Positions 1 to 8,732 of a stretch of DNA of 32,239 nt are shown here, in pieces. Numbering within the stretch: the stretch's first letter is position 1; the number at the start of each line of letters is the position of its first letter. The position numbers and the translations under genes are program-made. The notes beneath the pieces are model-generated. The model ran no database searches. It saw only the letters and a program-made list of their open reading frames with translations, and had not been told where the DNA came from. Source of the DNA: Pseudomonadota bacterium (GTDB lineage: Bacteria > Desulfobacterota > Desulfarculia > Adiutricales > JAGVGV01); NCBI GenBank assembly GCA_018830135.1, contig JAHJTB010000149.1, forward strand, positions 1-32,239. The letters are read 5' to 3'.

Positions 1-150
1 AAGATTCATAGCACCTGCCGCCCGTCAAAAGGTGATGACATGACCAATATACCCCAGACGGCCGTTGGTGTCCAGATTTGTATTCAACTATTTGTTGATT
101 TTATTACTTTTCATAGGAATCAATTCACCCTGCCGATCCACGGGCCGTTC

Positions 151-180
151 TTGACAAGGGCGCCGGAGTCGTTCTAATAT
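151..180 (+). promoter_or_regulatory. Sigma70-type promoter, TTGACA-18-TAATAT
   Basis: A perfect -35 box TTGACA (151-156) is separated by 18 bases from TAATAT (175-180). This is one of the best promoter matches in the window. Transcription would start near 187, leaving a leader of almost 300 bases before rsgA. The transcript would first cross the small frame at 215-286. Confidence 0.6.
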
Positions 181-214
181 ACCGGGGAATGCGATCGTCG
201 AGGGAAGGTGTTTC

Positions 215-286
215 ATGCCATCACAATCGGCACTTGTTCTTCAGACCCGTCCGGGCCGTGCCCTTGAGGATGCACGCCGCCAATAA
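215..286 (+). CDS. Possible 23-residue leader peptide
   Basis: ATG is preceded by a purine-rich GAGGGAAGG about 6 bases upstream and sits just downstream of the promoter at 151-180. The frame encodes MPSQSALVLQTRPGRALEDA plus three more residues, then TAA. There is no recognisable family. It could be a translated leader peptide for rsgA or chance; only its position and ribosome-binding site support it. Confidence 0.2.
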   Translation: MPSQSALVLQTRPGRALEDARRQ

Positions 287-482
287 CGCCGTTCTTCCGT
301 CATTCGGACCGCCAACCGGGAATCTATAATCCAAGGTTGACGTTAGACATCCGGCGCGCGGGCGAAGGCCTCTTCCAGGGAACATAAACCAGGATCATGC
401 CAAATGACCGGGGAAGTCTCCGTGACGCACCGGTATATGCTTTTCACGGCGGCGACCCTGACGTCGGAAAGGACACAACGAA

Positions 483-1577
483 TTGACCTTTCAAGATTCA
501 TATGGATGGGGGCCGTTTTTCGCCCGGCAAATGGACGCCCCCGGGTTGGGCGGCCTTTTGGCGGCCCGGGTCATCGAGGAACAAAAAGGACTGTATCGGC
601 TGGCTTTGGAAAACGGGGACCGCTGGGCGTCGGTGTCCGGACGGCTGCGGAGCGCATCCGATTCGGCCGATGAGATGCCGGCCGTCGGCGACTGGGTCCT
701 GACCGACCCGGGCACCCCCTTGGATCAGTCGGTCATCCGGGCGGTTCTGCGCAGAAAAAGCGCCATCGTCCGGGGCCGGTTCGATTCCAAGCGGCAGGGG
801 GACGGTTATGCGGGACAGGTGCTGGCCGCCAACGTGGACACCGTCTTTGTCGTGGAATCCCTGGGGGTGGCCCCCAATTTCCATCGCATCGACCGTTTTC
901 TGGCCCTGGCCCATGAAGGCGGCGCCTGGCCGGTGATTCTGCTCAACAAGGCCGACCTGGCCGAAAATTCGGAAACCGTGGTCCTGGAAACGGAAGCCCG
1001 TCACCCCGGCGTGGATGTGATTCCGGTCAGTTCGGTTTCCGGACAGGGCCTGGAGCGGTTGTCGCCCTACCTTGGGCCGGGGAAGACCGTGGTCCAGCTC
1101 GGCCCTTCCGGCGTCGGGAAATCAACGCTGATCAACCGCCTGCTGGGGCGGCCGGTCCAGGAGGTGGGCGAGGTGCGCGATTCGGACGGCAAGGGTCGCC
1201 ACACCACGACCAGCCGGCAGTTGCTCGCCTTGCCGGACGGCCAGGGCCTGATCATCGACACGCCGGGCCTCCGGGCGGTGGGGCTGACCAGCGGTGAAGA
1301 GGGGCTGGCATCCGCATTTGCCGACGTGGAAGCCCTGGCCGAACAGTGCCGGTTCCGCGACTGCACCCATGGGTCCGAACCCGGCTGCGCGTTGCGGGAA
1401 GCCTTGGTTGACGGGACCTTGAACGCGGATCGTCTGGAAAGCTACCTGGGCTTGCAACATGAAACCCGACGGCGCCGGGAGTTGAAGGACCCGGTCAGCC
1501 GGAAGAAGGAAGGACGGCGCATGGCCCGGATGATTTCCGAGGTCAAGCGCCAGGACAAGCGGAGGTTCGAACGATAG
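483..1577 (+). CDS. rsgA: Ribosome small subunit-dependent GTPase A (RsgA/YjeQ)
   Basis: RsgA is a cytoplasmic circularly permuted GTPase that checks late maturation of the 30S subunit. The 364-residue protein has the family layout: an N-terminal OB-fold region (about 1-110), then the permuted GTPase with NKAD (155-158) before the P-loop GPSGVGKST (207-215) and DTPG (259-262), and a C-terminal zinc-binding module with C289, C294, H296 and C302. The TTG start at 483 is preferred because AAAGGA lies 9 bases upstream and the protein then begins at the usual point of the family. Length is normal. It stands alone, followed by a repeat-rich gap. The basic Arg/Lys-rich C-terminus fits rRNA contact. 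Identification is firm; the exact start is less so. Confidence 0.96.
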   Translation: MTFQDSYGWGPFFARQMDAPGLGGLLAARVIEEQKGLYRLALENGDRWASVSGRLRSASDSADEMPAVGDWVLTDPGTPLDQSVIRAVLRRKSAIVRGRFDSKRQGDGYAGQVLAANVDTVFVVESLGVAPNFHRIDRFLALAHEGGAWPVILLNKADLAENSETVVLETEARHPGVDVIPVSSVSGQGLERLSPYLGPGKTVVQLGPSGVGKSTLINRLLGRPVQEVGEVRDSDGKGRHTTTSRQLLALPDGQGLIIDTPGLRAVGLTSGEEGLASAFADVEALAEQCRFRDCTHGSEPGCALREALVDGTLNADRLESYLGLQHETRRRRELKDPVSRKKEGRRMARMISEVKRQDKRRFER

Positions 1578-1609
1578 GGAAAGCAATACCTCGCCGAATA
1601 TATAGCGTC

Positions 1610-1645
1610 CCGCTGGTTCCCGAGCGCCAGCTTGGGAACCAGCGG
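1610..1645. repeat. REP-like palindrome (GGTTCCC...GGGAACC family), copy 1
   Basis: CCGCTGGTTCCC (1610-1621) and its exact reverse complement GGGAACCAGCGG (1634-1645) flank a short centre containing CCAGCTT. The core GTTCCCAAGCTCCAGCTTGGGAAC-type palindrome recurs at 17513-17538 and 17646-17671. It lies 33 bases after the rsgA stop and may also act as a 3' hairpin. Confidence 0.75.
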
Positions 1646-1751
1646 AAAATGGTCGTAGCGAGATGGCGGGGATTTCCACCTTTTAGCCCAACCATCCCAT
1701 TGCACCACCCATGGTGCCTCACAGACGACAGCAATTCGGGGGGACTTTCGT

Positions 1752-1822
1752 GGTTCCCCGTGCCGGTCCGGAGGACCGGGGCGGGGAACCGCGAGGGGGG
1801 TCCGGGGGGCCGACGGCCCCCC
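1752..1822. repeat. Two adjacent strong GC hairpins
   Basis: The first hairpin pairs GGTTCCCCG (1752-1760) and CCGGTCC (1763-1769) with GGACCGG (1773-1779) and CGGGGAACC (1782-1790). The second pairs GGGGGGCCG (1804-1812) with CGGCCCCCC (1814-1822). Neither has a following T-run, so they are not classic terminators. They occupy the 446-base gap between rsgA and the signalling operon, where no gene is seen. Confidence 0.6.
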
Positions 1823-1874
1823 GCTATTCCGACCCCGGTTGACCTCCCCCGTCTCAGGCGCTCCGAGATTTCCC

Positions 1875-1904
1875 TTGACCCTGAAAGTTGGGCTGGTCTA
1901 ATCT
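1875..1904 (+). promoter_or_regulatory. Likely promoter of the RND-kinase operon
   Basis: TTGACC (1875-1880), an 18-base spacer and TAATCT (1899-1904) form a good sigma70-type match about 120 bases before the first gene of the operon (2024). No other comparable match lies between the hairpins and that gene. Confidence 0.5.
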
Positions 1905-2023
1905 GGTAACCTATGGGAAATTCAGAACTCCTCCAGGCATTCGTTGAAGCCGGATGGCGATTTCGTTCCACGGCATGATCGCCATGTTCGATCCTATCCG
2001 ATCGGATCGCCGGTGATCAAGGC

Positions 2024-5000
2024 ATGGGCGAAACAGCCCGGGGACTCGGATTCATGCTTGATCTGTCCGAAAAGCCCAAACGTCTTCCAACATCCCGGCT
2101 CTTCGGGTCCTTGCTCGAACTGATCGTGCGGCGTCACGCGGCCGCCCTGATCGCCGTGGCGGTGCTGACGGCCGTTTTCGCCTTCCAGCTTCCCCATCTG
2201 ACCTTCAGGACCTCGATCAACGATCTGGTGGTCGAAAGTCTTCCGGAAACGACGGCCTATCAGGAGTTTTTGGATGAATTCGGCACCGAGGAAGTGATTC
2301 GGATCGTCATCCGGACCGACGATATTTTCGACCCCGCGACCTTTTTGCTAATCGCCCGATTGTCCGAATCCGCCGCCGGCATCCACGGCGTCCGGCGGGT
2401 GGTCAGCCTGCCGGAGATCAAGAAGGCGGCCGAACAACTCACATCCAAAATCCCCCTGGACGAATTCAAAGCGATCGTCGGGCCCGCGGCCCTGTTCAAA
2501 AGGAACCTGTTGTCCGACGACCACCGGACCACGGCCATCACCCTGCTGTTGAAAAACGATGCCGACAAGACCCGGGTCATCGAGCAGATCCGGGAACTGA
2601 TCGCCTCGGCGCCCAAAGGCATCCCGGTCTATCAGATCGGCATGCCGCTGGTCGCCGAGGCGCTCGTTCTGTACACCGAACAGGACTTTTTCCGCTTGCC
2701 GCCCATCACGCTCGTGGTGATCTTCCTCGTCCTGGTGCTGTTGTTCCGGAACGCGGTCAGCATCGTCATTCCCGTCCTGAGCGTCATCATATCCCTGATC
2801 TGGACGTTCGGGACCATGGCCTGGCTGGAACGCCCCATATCCATGCTCCTGATGATCATTCCGGTCTTTCTGGTCGCCGTGGGCATTGCCTACTGCCTGC
2901 ACATCGTTTCCGAATACCATGCCTGCGCCCGAAAGGCCGGCTCGCCCCAAGAGGCCGCCATTTCCACCTTCCGATCCGTTTCGCTGCCCACCCTGCTGGC
3001 CGTGGCGACCACGGTCATCGGTCTGGGTTCGCTTCTGCTCAGCCGGATCGCGGCCATCAACGAGTTCGCCCTGTTCTCCTGCCTGGGAATGATTTACTTT
3101 GTGATCATTGTCTTTCTGTTCATTCCCTCGGCCCTGGCCGCCTTACCGCTGCCCCGCGACGACGGGCGGGGCCCCATGAGATTCGAGCCGTACATCGACC
3201 GGCTCCTGGACCTGGTGGTCAGCCTGAACATCAAGCACCAAAAGTGGACCCTGCTGGTCCTGGGCGGCGTGGGCCTGTTCTGCGCGGTCGGTCTGGTCTT
3301 CATCCGGGTCGAAACGAATCCGGTCGATCAGTTCCGCCGGGACACCCCGGTCAGCAGACACTTTCACGACATCTACCAGGACCTGTCCGGAAGCTTTCCC
3401 ATCAACGTGGTCATCGGGAGCGGCCGGGAGGACTATTTCCAGCAGCCCGCGAACCTGGAGCGAATCGGCCGCTTGCAAGCGTTTCTCGAAACCCTGCCCG
3501 GCGTGGACAAGACCGTTTCCGTGGTCGATTACATCAAACTGGTCAACTACGTCACCAGCCGGTACGTCCCCGGGTCGTACGTCATGCCCGAAGCGGATTT
3601 CGAGATACGGATCAGTTACAACAACTACAAGACCATGCTCGGCGAGGAGATGCTGACCCGGTTCGTCACCCCGGATTTTTCCAGAACCACCATTCTCCTG
3701 TTGACCCACATCTCGAACTCCGCCGATTTTCTGGCGGTCAGGAAAAAGATTCTCGATTATTTGAAAAAGGAACTGCCCCCTAACCTGCACTATGACGTCA
3801 CCGGATTCGGCATGGTCATTTCGACCAGCAGCACCCTTTTGACCCGTGGCCAGATCAAAAGCTTCGGTCTGACTCTGTTCCTGATCTTCCTGATCATGCT
3901 CATGCTGTTCCTGTCCATCAAGGTCGGAGTGATCGCCACCATACCCAATCTCTTCCCGGTCCTGGTCAACTTCGGGCTCATGGGCTGGCTGGGCATCGGC
4001 CTGTCCAGCGTGACCAGCCTGATCGCCAGCATCGCCATCGGCCTGGCCGTGGATGACACGATCCACTATCTGGTCCATTACAACCGCGAGTTCAAGCGGG
4101 ACCTGAACAAGGACCGCGCCCTGGGTGAAACGATCCGCAGGACCGGCAGACCGATCATCCTGACCACGGTGGCCATCTGCCTGGGCTTTTCCATCCTGGG
4201 CTTTTCCCACTTCAAGCCCACCGCGACCTTCGGCTTCCTCATGGTCGTCACCATGGTCTCGGCCCTGATCGGCGACCTGCTTCTTCTGCCCTCATTGATG
4301 CTCCACGTCGAACTGGTCACCGCCTGGGACCTGCTCAAGCTCATGCCCGCCCTGGAAGGGATGTCCGCGGGCGCGGCCCACGAACTCAAGCAGCCCTTGA
4401 ACGCCATTCGCATGGGGGCCGACTATCTGGGCGTCATGGTTCAACGGAAGGACCGGATTCCCCAGGAGACCCTGGCCCGGGTGGCCGACGAAATCGGCCG
4501 GCAGGTGGACCGGGCCTCGGACATCGTCAACCGCCTTTCCCGGTTCAGCCAGCCCGCCGGGTTCGAAACCGAACCCGTGGACGTGAACCGGGCCATCACC
4601 GAAACACTGGACATGATGTACCATCAGTTGAACCTGGAAAATATCACCGTCGAACTCGAACTCGGGGAAGACCTGGCCCGGGTCGCGGGACAGCGCCATC
4701 GTCTGGGCCAGGTCATCCTGAATGTCTTGACGAATTCCATGGAAGCCGTTAGAAAAAAGCGAAGCATCCAGGATGAAACGTTCCACGGGACCATTGCGGT
4801 CCGGTCCCGGGCCCGGACGGGCGGCGTTTCGATATGGATCGAAGACAACGGGATCGGCCTGCCGGACCATCTGGCCGGGCGGGCCTTTGAACCGTTCTTT
4901 ACGACCAAGGCGCCCGCCGAGGGCAAGGGGCTGGGGTTATCGGTGTCCAATCAGATCATCCAGGGTTTCGGCGGCACGATTCAGATCAGGAGCCGGGACC

Positions 5001-5050
5001 GGATGGGGACCACCATCGAAATCGGACTCCCGGAGGCGCCGGATGCCTGA
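2024..5050 (+). CDS. RND/MMPL-type membrane protein fused to a histidine kinase
   Basis: This is a 1008-residue fusion. Residues 1-760 form a two-repeat RND-superfamily protein of the MMPL/COG1033 kind: TM1 near 37-57, a periplasmic loop, TM clusters at 225-375, TM at 408-427, a second loop, and TM clusters at 612-762. The polar GLAVDD (673-678) lies in the helix that usually carries proton-relay acids. About 15 residues after the last helix a kinase core begins: H-box AHELKQPLN with H786, N-box with N904, DNGIGLP (941-947), FEPFFTT (955-961) and GKGLGLS (967-973). There is no frameshift and no HAMP or PAS between the halves. The next gene overlaps by 8 bases. The start is ATG 2024, with ATG 2054 as an alternative. 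I infer that the RND part senses or transports a ligand and controls the kinase; RND proteins of this type are normally exporters. Confidence 0.9.
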   Translation: MGETARGLGFMLDLSEKPKRLPTSRLFGSLLELIVRRHAAALIAVAVLTAVFAFQLPHLTFRTSINDLVVESLPETTAYQEFLDEFGTEEVIRIVIRTDDIFDPATFLLIARLSESAAGIHGVRRVVSLPEIKKAAEQLTSKIPLDEFKAIVGPAALFKRNLLSDDHRTTAITLLLKNDADKTRVIEQIRELIASAPKGIPVYQIGMPLVAEALVLYTEQDFFRLPPITLVVIFLVLVLLFRNAVSIVIPVLSVIISLIWTFGTMAWLERPISMLLMIIPVFLVAVGIAYCLHIVSEYHACARKAGSPQEAAISTFRSVSLPTLLAVATTVIGLGSLLLSRIAAINEFALFSCLGMIYFVIIVFLFIPSALAALPLPRDDGRGPMRFEPYIDRLLDLVVSLNIKHQKWTLLVLGGVGLFCAVGLVFIRVETNPVDQFRRDTPVSRHFHDIYQDLSGSFPINVVIGSGREDYFQQPANLERIGRLQAFLETLPGVDKTVSVVDYIKLVNYVTSRYVPGSYVMPEADFEIRISYNNYKTMLGEEMLTRFVTPDFSRTTILLLTHISNSADFLAVRKKILDYLKKELPPNLHYDVTGFGMVISTSSTLLTRGQIKSFGLTLFLIFLIMLMLFLSIKVGVIATIPNLFPVLVNFGLMGWLGIGLSSVTSLIASIAIGLAVDDTIHYLVHYNREFKRDLNKDRALGETIRRTGRPIILTTVAICLGFSILGFSHFKPTATFGFLMVVTMVSALIGDLLLLPSLMLHVELVTAWDLLKLMPALEGMSAGAAHELKQPLNAIRMGADYLGVMVQRKDRIPQETLARVADEIGRQVDRASDIVNRLSRFSQPAGFETEPVDVNRAITETLDMMYHQLNLENITVELELGEDLARVAGQRHRLGQVILNVLTNSMEAVRKKRSIQDETFHGTIAVRSRARTGGVSIWIEDNGIGLPDHLAGRAFEPFFTTKAPAEGKGLGLSVSNQIIQGFGGTIQIRSRDRMGTTIEIGLPEAPDA

Positions 5051-6284
5051 ATCGCCTTTGGCCGGCAGGTCCCGGACCCGCCTTCATACCATCCTGGCGC
5101 TAGGCCTGGCCTTCATCCTGGTTTCGGCCTGCAACGCCTCCGACAAATCAGGGGCCTTGCCCGTCTATCCCCCGGGGGTCACGAACGACGCCATTACCAT
5201 CGGCTCCTCCCTGGCCCTCGAAGGTCACGCCGGGTACCTGGGCTCGCAAATTCTGCATGGAGCCCTGTCGTTCATAAGCCATGTCAACGACCAGGGCGGA
5301 ATCAACGGCCGCAGGATCAAGCTGATCTCCTACGACGACGGGTACGATCCCCCCCGCTGCATGGTCAACACCCAAAAGCTGATCGTCGAGGACAACGTCT
5401 TCGCCCTGTTCAACTACGTGGGCACGCCGACCACGGTCAAGATCATTCCGATCGTCACCGAAGCCCGGATTCCCCTGGTGGGGATGTTTACGGGCGCCAG
5501 CGCCCTGAGGCAGCCGTTGAACCGGTACCTGATCAACATCCGGGCCTCGTACTACCAGGAAATCCAGGCGGCCGTGAGGTACATGGTCAACCAGCTCAAC
5601 CTCCGGAAAGTCGCGGTCTTCTATCAGTATGACGCCTACGGCTTTGACGGTCTGAAAGGAACGGAACTCGCCCTCAAGGAAAACAACCTGACGCCGGTTG
5701 CCACGGGCGCCTATACCCGGGGCACGTTGCGGGTCGAGGAGGCCCTGACCCGGATCATGGCCTCCGGAGCCCAGGCCGTGGTCATGATCGGCACCTATGG
5801 TCCTTGCGCCGAATTCATCCACTTGGCCCGGAAACGAGGGTATGCGGGCATTTTCCACAACGTGTCCTTTGTCGGACCCGATGAACTGGCCCGCCGTCTG
5901 AACCGGGAGGAAAAGGGGGTCATCGTCACCCAGGTGGTTCCTCCGCCCGAACCGTCCTCCGGCGGGGGTAAGCTGTGGGGCGTGGAAGAGTATTTGAAAC
6001 TCCTGAAACAATACTACCCCGATGACTCGCCGAACTTCGTCAGCCTCGAGGGCTATATCAACGCCCGGGTCCTGGTCGAGGGCCTCAAGCGGGTCGGCCG
6101 GGACATTTCACGGGAAGGCTTCATCGATGGCCTGGAATCGATCCAGAATTACGACCTGGGCATCGCCAATCCCTTGTCCTTCAGCCCCGTGGACCATCAG
6201 GGGCTGGAAAAGGTCTATTTCACCATCATCAGAAACGGCAAATTCGTCCTGACCGACGAAACCGGCATCACGGGACTGTATTGA
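5043..6284 (+). CDS. LivK-like periplasmic substrate-binding lipoprotein
   Basis: This is a 413-residue type I periplasmic binding protein (Peripla_BP_6 family, as in branched-chain amino acid uptake). A basic N-terminus and hydrophobic stretch end in the lipobox VSAC, with C30 as the lipidated residue. The mature part begins with the typical ITIGSSLALEG, followed by GGINGRRIKL and YDDGYDPP, as in LivK-like proteins. ATG 5043 overlaps the end of the RND-kinase gene (8 bases), so translation is probably coupled. No ABC permease or ATPase gene is near, whereas kinase genes lie on both sides. I therefore infer a sensory role, delivering a bound small molecule to one or both kinases, comparable in principle to TorT-TorS or LuxP-LuxQ. 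The ligand cannot be told from sequence. Confidence 0.9.
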   Translation: MPESPLAGRSRTRLHTILALGLAFILVSACNASDKSGALPVYPPGVTNDAITIGSSLALEGHAGYLGSQILHGALSFISHVNDQGGINGRRIKLISYDDGYDPPRCMVNTQKLIVEDNVFALFNYVGTPTTVKIIPIVTEARIPLVGMFTGASALRQPLNRYLINIRASYYQEIQAAVRYMVNQLNLRKVAVFYQYDAYGFDGLKGTELALKENNLTPVATGAYTRGTLRVEEALTRIMASGAQAVVMIGTYGPCAEFIHLARKRGYAGIFHNVSFVGPDELARRLNREEKGVIVTQVVPPPEPSSGGGKLWGVEEYLKLLKQYYPDDSPNFVSLEGYINARVLVEGLKRVGRDISREGFIDGLESIQNYDLGIANPLSFSPVDHQGLEKVYFTIIRNGKFVLTDETGITGLY

Positions 6285-6290
6285 AACGAC

Positions 6291-8708
6291 ATGAAATTCG
6301 TCAGGAACATCAGCTTTAGAAACAAACTCCTGTTTTCATTCCTGGCGGTCATCCTGCTGCTCAGCGCCATCATTGCGCTTTTTGCCCGGTGGATACTGAT
6401 TTCGAGCCTGACCAGCGAACTGGAAAAGCGAGGCATCGGCATCGCCTACAGCGTGGCCGACCTGGGCCGGAGCGCCATATTGACGGAGAACCGGCCCGAA
6501 CTGACCAGCCTGGTCTTCGACACCCGCTTCGGCGAACGAAAAGCCCTGGTCGAGTACGTCTTCATCCTGAACAAGAACAACGTCGTCCTGGCCCACAGCT
6601 TCACCCGGCCCTTCCCGGACGTGTTGATCGGCGCCAATCCGCTCGTGGGAGACCAGTCCCGCCGGATCCAGCTTCTCCACGTGGAAGGCCGGTCCATCTA
6701 CGACGTCGCCGTGCCGGTGACCGAAGGCATCTACCGGATCGGAACGATCCATGTCGGCCTGAAGAAGGAGCATATCGACAACCTGATCGACAAACTCCGA
6801 ACGACCTTCGTGGGTTTCATTTCCATCAACGTGGTCATCTTCTTCTTTATCAGTCGCCTGACCTCCGAGTTCGTCACCCGCCCCATCCGGCGGTTGACCC
6901 TGCTGGCCGACGAAGTCAGCCGGGGCAATCTCGACGTCCGCATTCATGCCGAGGACCGGATCGAGTGCTGGAAAATCAAGGACTGCGACAATGCCAACTG
7001 CCTCGTCCACGGCAATCCCGAACTGACCTGCTGGTATTTCGCCGAATTCTCGCTCGACGACCCGGCCGGCAAAGACGTTCCGCTCGCCCCGCCGGCCTGC
7101 CAGCAGTGCCATATCTACAACCTGTACTCGGGAGACGAGATCGACCAGTTGAGCCGCTCGTTCAACAACATGATTCACCGTCTGAAGATGTCTGAAACGG
7201 AGAAGAATCTGCAGGCCCAGGCGGTCCGGGAAAGCGAAAGAAAATATCGGCTCCTGATCAACAACATCCCCAACATCGTCTTTCGAGGCTACCTGGACGG
7301 GGCCATCGACTACTTCGACGACAAGATCGAGGCCATGACCGGGTTTTCCAAGGAGGAGTTTCTGAGCCGCGAAAAGACCTGGTTCGACATGGTCCATGAA
7401 GAAGACCTGCCGGCGGCCCAGAGAAAATTGATCCAGGCCTTGAAAACCAACCATTCGTACATCCGCGAGTACCGGATCAAAACCAAGGACAAGGGCCTGA
7501 TCTGGATTCAGGAGGGAGGCCAGATCATATTCGGCGAGGACGGGAAGGCCGAATATATCACCGGGGCCTTCCTGAACATCACCGAACGGATGGTGGCCGA
7601 AAAGGCGCTCGAGGAATCGGAACGGGAGTACCGTTCGCTTTTCAACAGCGGTCCCAACCCGATCTTCGTTCTGGACGCCGAAGACTTCACCATCCTGGAC
7701 GCCAACCCCAGCGCGGAAGAGACCTACGAGTGCCCCAGAAGCGAACTGCTCAACCGCAGCTTCCTGGATTTCGGGCCGCTTGACAACGCGGAGCTGAAAA
7801 GCATCCTGGCCGACATCCCGGACGGCCCGCACAGCCGGGTCATCGGCAACCAGGTCCTGCACCTCACCCACCTGCACAAGCCGTTCTACGCCCGGGTCAC
7901 CGCCTGCCCCACCCGGTACCGGGAGCGCCGGGCCATCATCATCGCCGTAATGGACATTACGGAAATGCTGGAAAAGGACGTCCAGTTGATCCAGGCCAGC
8001 AAGATGAAGACCCTGGGCGAACTGTCCGCGGGCATCGCCCACGAACTCAACCAGCCCCTGAACGCCATCAAGATGGGCAATGAATTTCTGCATGTGATCT
8101 CGGAGCGGGAGGGCCCGGTCCGATCGGACCAGATTCTGCAAGTCGCCAAGGAAGTCAGCGAACAGGTCGATCGGGCTTCCGACATCATCAATCTGCTGCG
8201 CGAATTCGGAAGAAAGCCGGACATCAAGACCGAACCCGTCGATCTGAACGAACCCGTCCGGACGGTGCTGCGAATCATCGGCCGGCAGTTGGCCCTCGAC
8301 AGCATCGGCGTCATCCTGGACCTGGCCGATGACCTGCCGCTCATCATGGCCCAGAAGAACCGCCTGGAGCAGGTCTTCCTGAACCTGATCACCAACGCTC
8401 GCGACGCCATCATGCAGAAACGGGAGTCCGGCCGGGACGAGGACAAGGCCAAAATCACCATCCGCACCTTCAAGGACGCCGGCCGGGTCGCCGTTACGGT
8501 CGCCGATACCGGGACGGGCATTCCCGAGAACCAGATGGAAAAGATATTCGAACCCTTTTTCACCACCCGGGAAGTCGGCAAGGGCATGGGGCTCGGGCTG
8601 TCCATCGTTTACGGCATCGTCAAGGAGTACGGCGGGCTGATCGAAGTCAAAAGCCAACCGGGCCAGGGCGCCGCGATCAAGCAGTCGTTCCCGGCCGTCG
8701 AATCCTGA
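6291..8708 (+). CDS. Membrane histidine kinase: periplasmic sensor, Cys-insert HAMP, two PAS
   Basis: 805 residues. TM1 is at about 13-32, a Cache-like periplasmic domain at 35-168 and TM2 at 171-189. A HAMP follows whose two halves are separated by a cysteine-rich insert (about 222-280; C226, C232, C237, C247, C270, C273). Then come PAS1 (about 318-432), PAS2 (about 445-560), an H-box AHELNQPLN with H584, N702, DTGTG (739-743), FEPFFTT (753-759) and GKGMGLGLS (763-771). It should autophosphorylate H584 and pass phosphate to a receiver, most likely the one encoded next. It starts 6 bases after the binding-protein gene. Its kinase core closely resembles that of the RND fusion (shared QPLNAI, QVDRASDI, TEPVD), which suggests duplication. 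The Cys insert could hold a metal or Fe-S cluster or act as a thiol switch. Confidence 0.93.
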   Translation: MKFVRNISFRNKLLFSFLAVILLLSAIIALFARWILISSLTSELEKRGIGIAYSVADLGRSAILTENRPELTSLVFDTRFGERKALVEYVFILNKNNVVLAHSFTRPFPDVLIGANPLVGDQSRRIQLLHVEGRSIYDVAVPVTEGIYRIGTIHVGLKKEHIDNLIDKLRTTFVGFISINVVIFFFISRLTSEFVTRPIRRLTLLADEVSRGNLDVRIHAEDRIECWKIKDCDNANCLVHGNPELTCWYFAEFSLDDPAGKDVPLAPPACQQCHIYNLYSGDEIDQLSRSFNNMIHRLKMSETEKNLQAQAVRESERKYRLLINNIPNIVFRGYLDGAIDYFDDKIEAMTGFSKEEFLSREKTWFDMVHEEDLPAAQRKLIQALKTNHSYIREYRIKTKDKGLIWIQEGGQIIFGEDGKAEYITGAFLNITERMVAEKALEESEREYRSLFNSGPNPIFVLDAEDFTILDANPSAEETYECPRSELLNRSFLDFGPLDNAELKSILADIPDGPHSRVIGNQVLHLTHLHKPFYARVTACPTRYRERRAIIIAVMDITEMLEKDVQLIQASKMKTLGELSAGIAHELNQPLNAIKMGNEFLHVISEREGPVRSDQILQVAKEVSEQVDRASDIINLLREFGRKPDIKTEPVDLNEPVRTVLRIIGRQLALDSIGVILDLADDLPLIMAQKNRLEQVFLNLITNARDAIMQKRESGRDEDKAKITIRTFKDAGRVAVTVADTGTGIPENQMEKIFEPFFTTREVGKGMGLGLSIVYGIVKEYGGLIEVKSQPGQGAAIKQSFPAVES

Positions 8709-8732
8709 TTGACCTCGGAAAGCGAAGGAACC

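Larger units (their letters stand above)
1..482. other. Leader/intergenic region upstream of rsgA
   Basis: No convincing large gene was found here. The first 130 bases are relatively AT-rich for this window. The stretch holds a near-consensus sigma70 promoter (151-180) followed by a tiny possible reading frame (215-286), and a perfect TATAAT at 325-330 that lacks a clear -35 box. Either could drive rsgA. An open frame starting near 404 is out of frame with rsgA, overlaps it, and shows no family resemblance. Confidence 0.5.

Noticed and set aside
404..673. 89-codon frame overlapping the rsgA start
   Set aside because: It overlaps rsgA in another frame, has no good ribosome-binding site and no recognisable motif.
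7101..7115. CxxCH (CQQCH) in the second kinase as a c-type haem site
   Set aside because: The segment follows TM2 inside HAMP and should be cytoplasmic, where haem c is not attached; a thiol or metal role is more likely.
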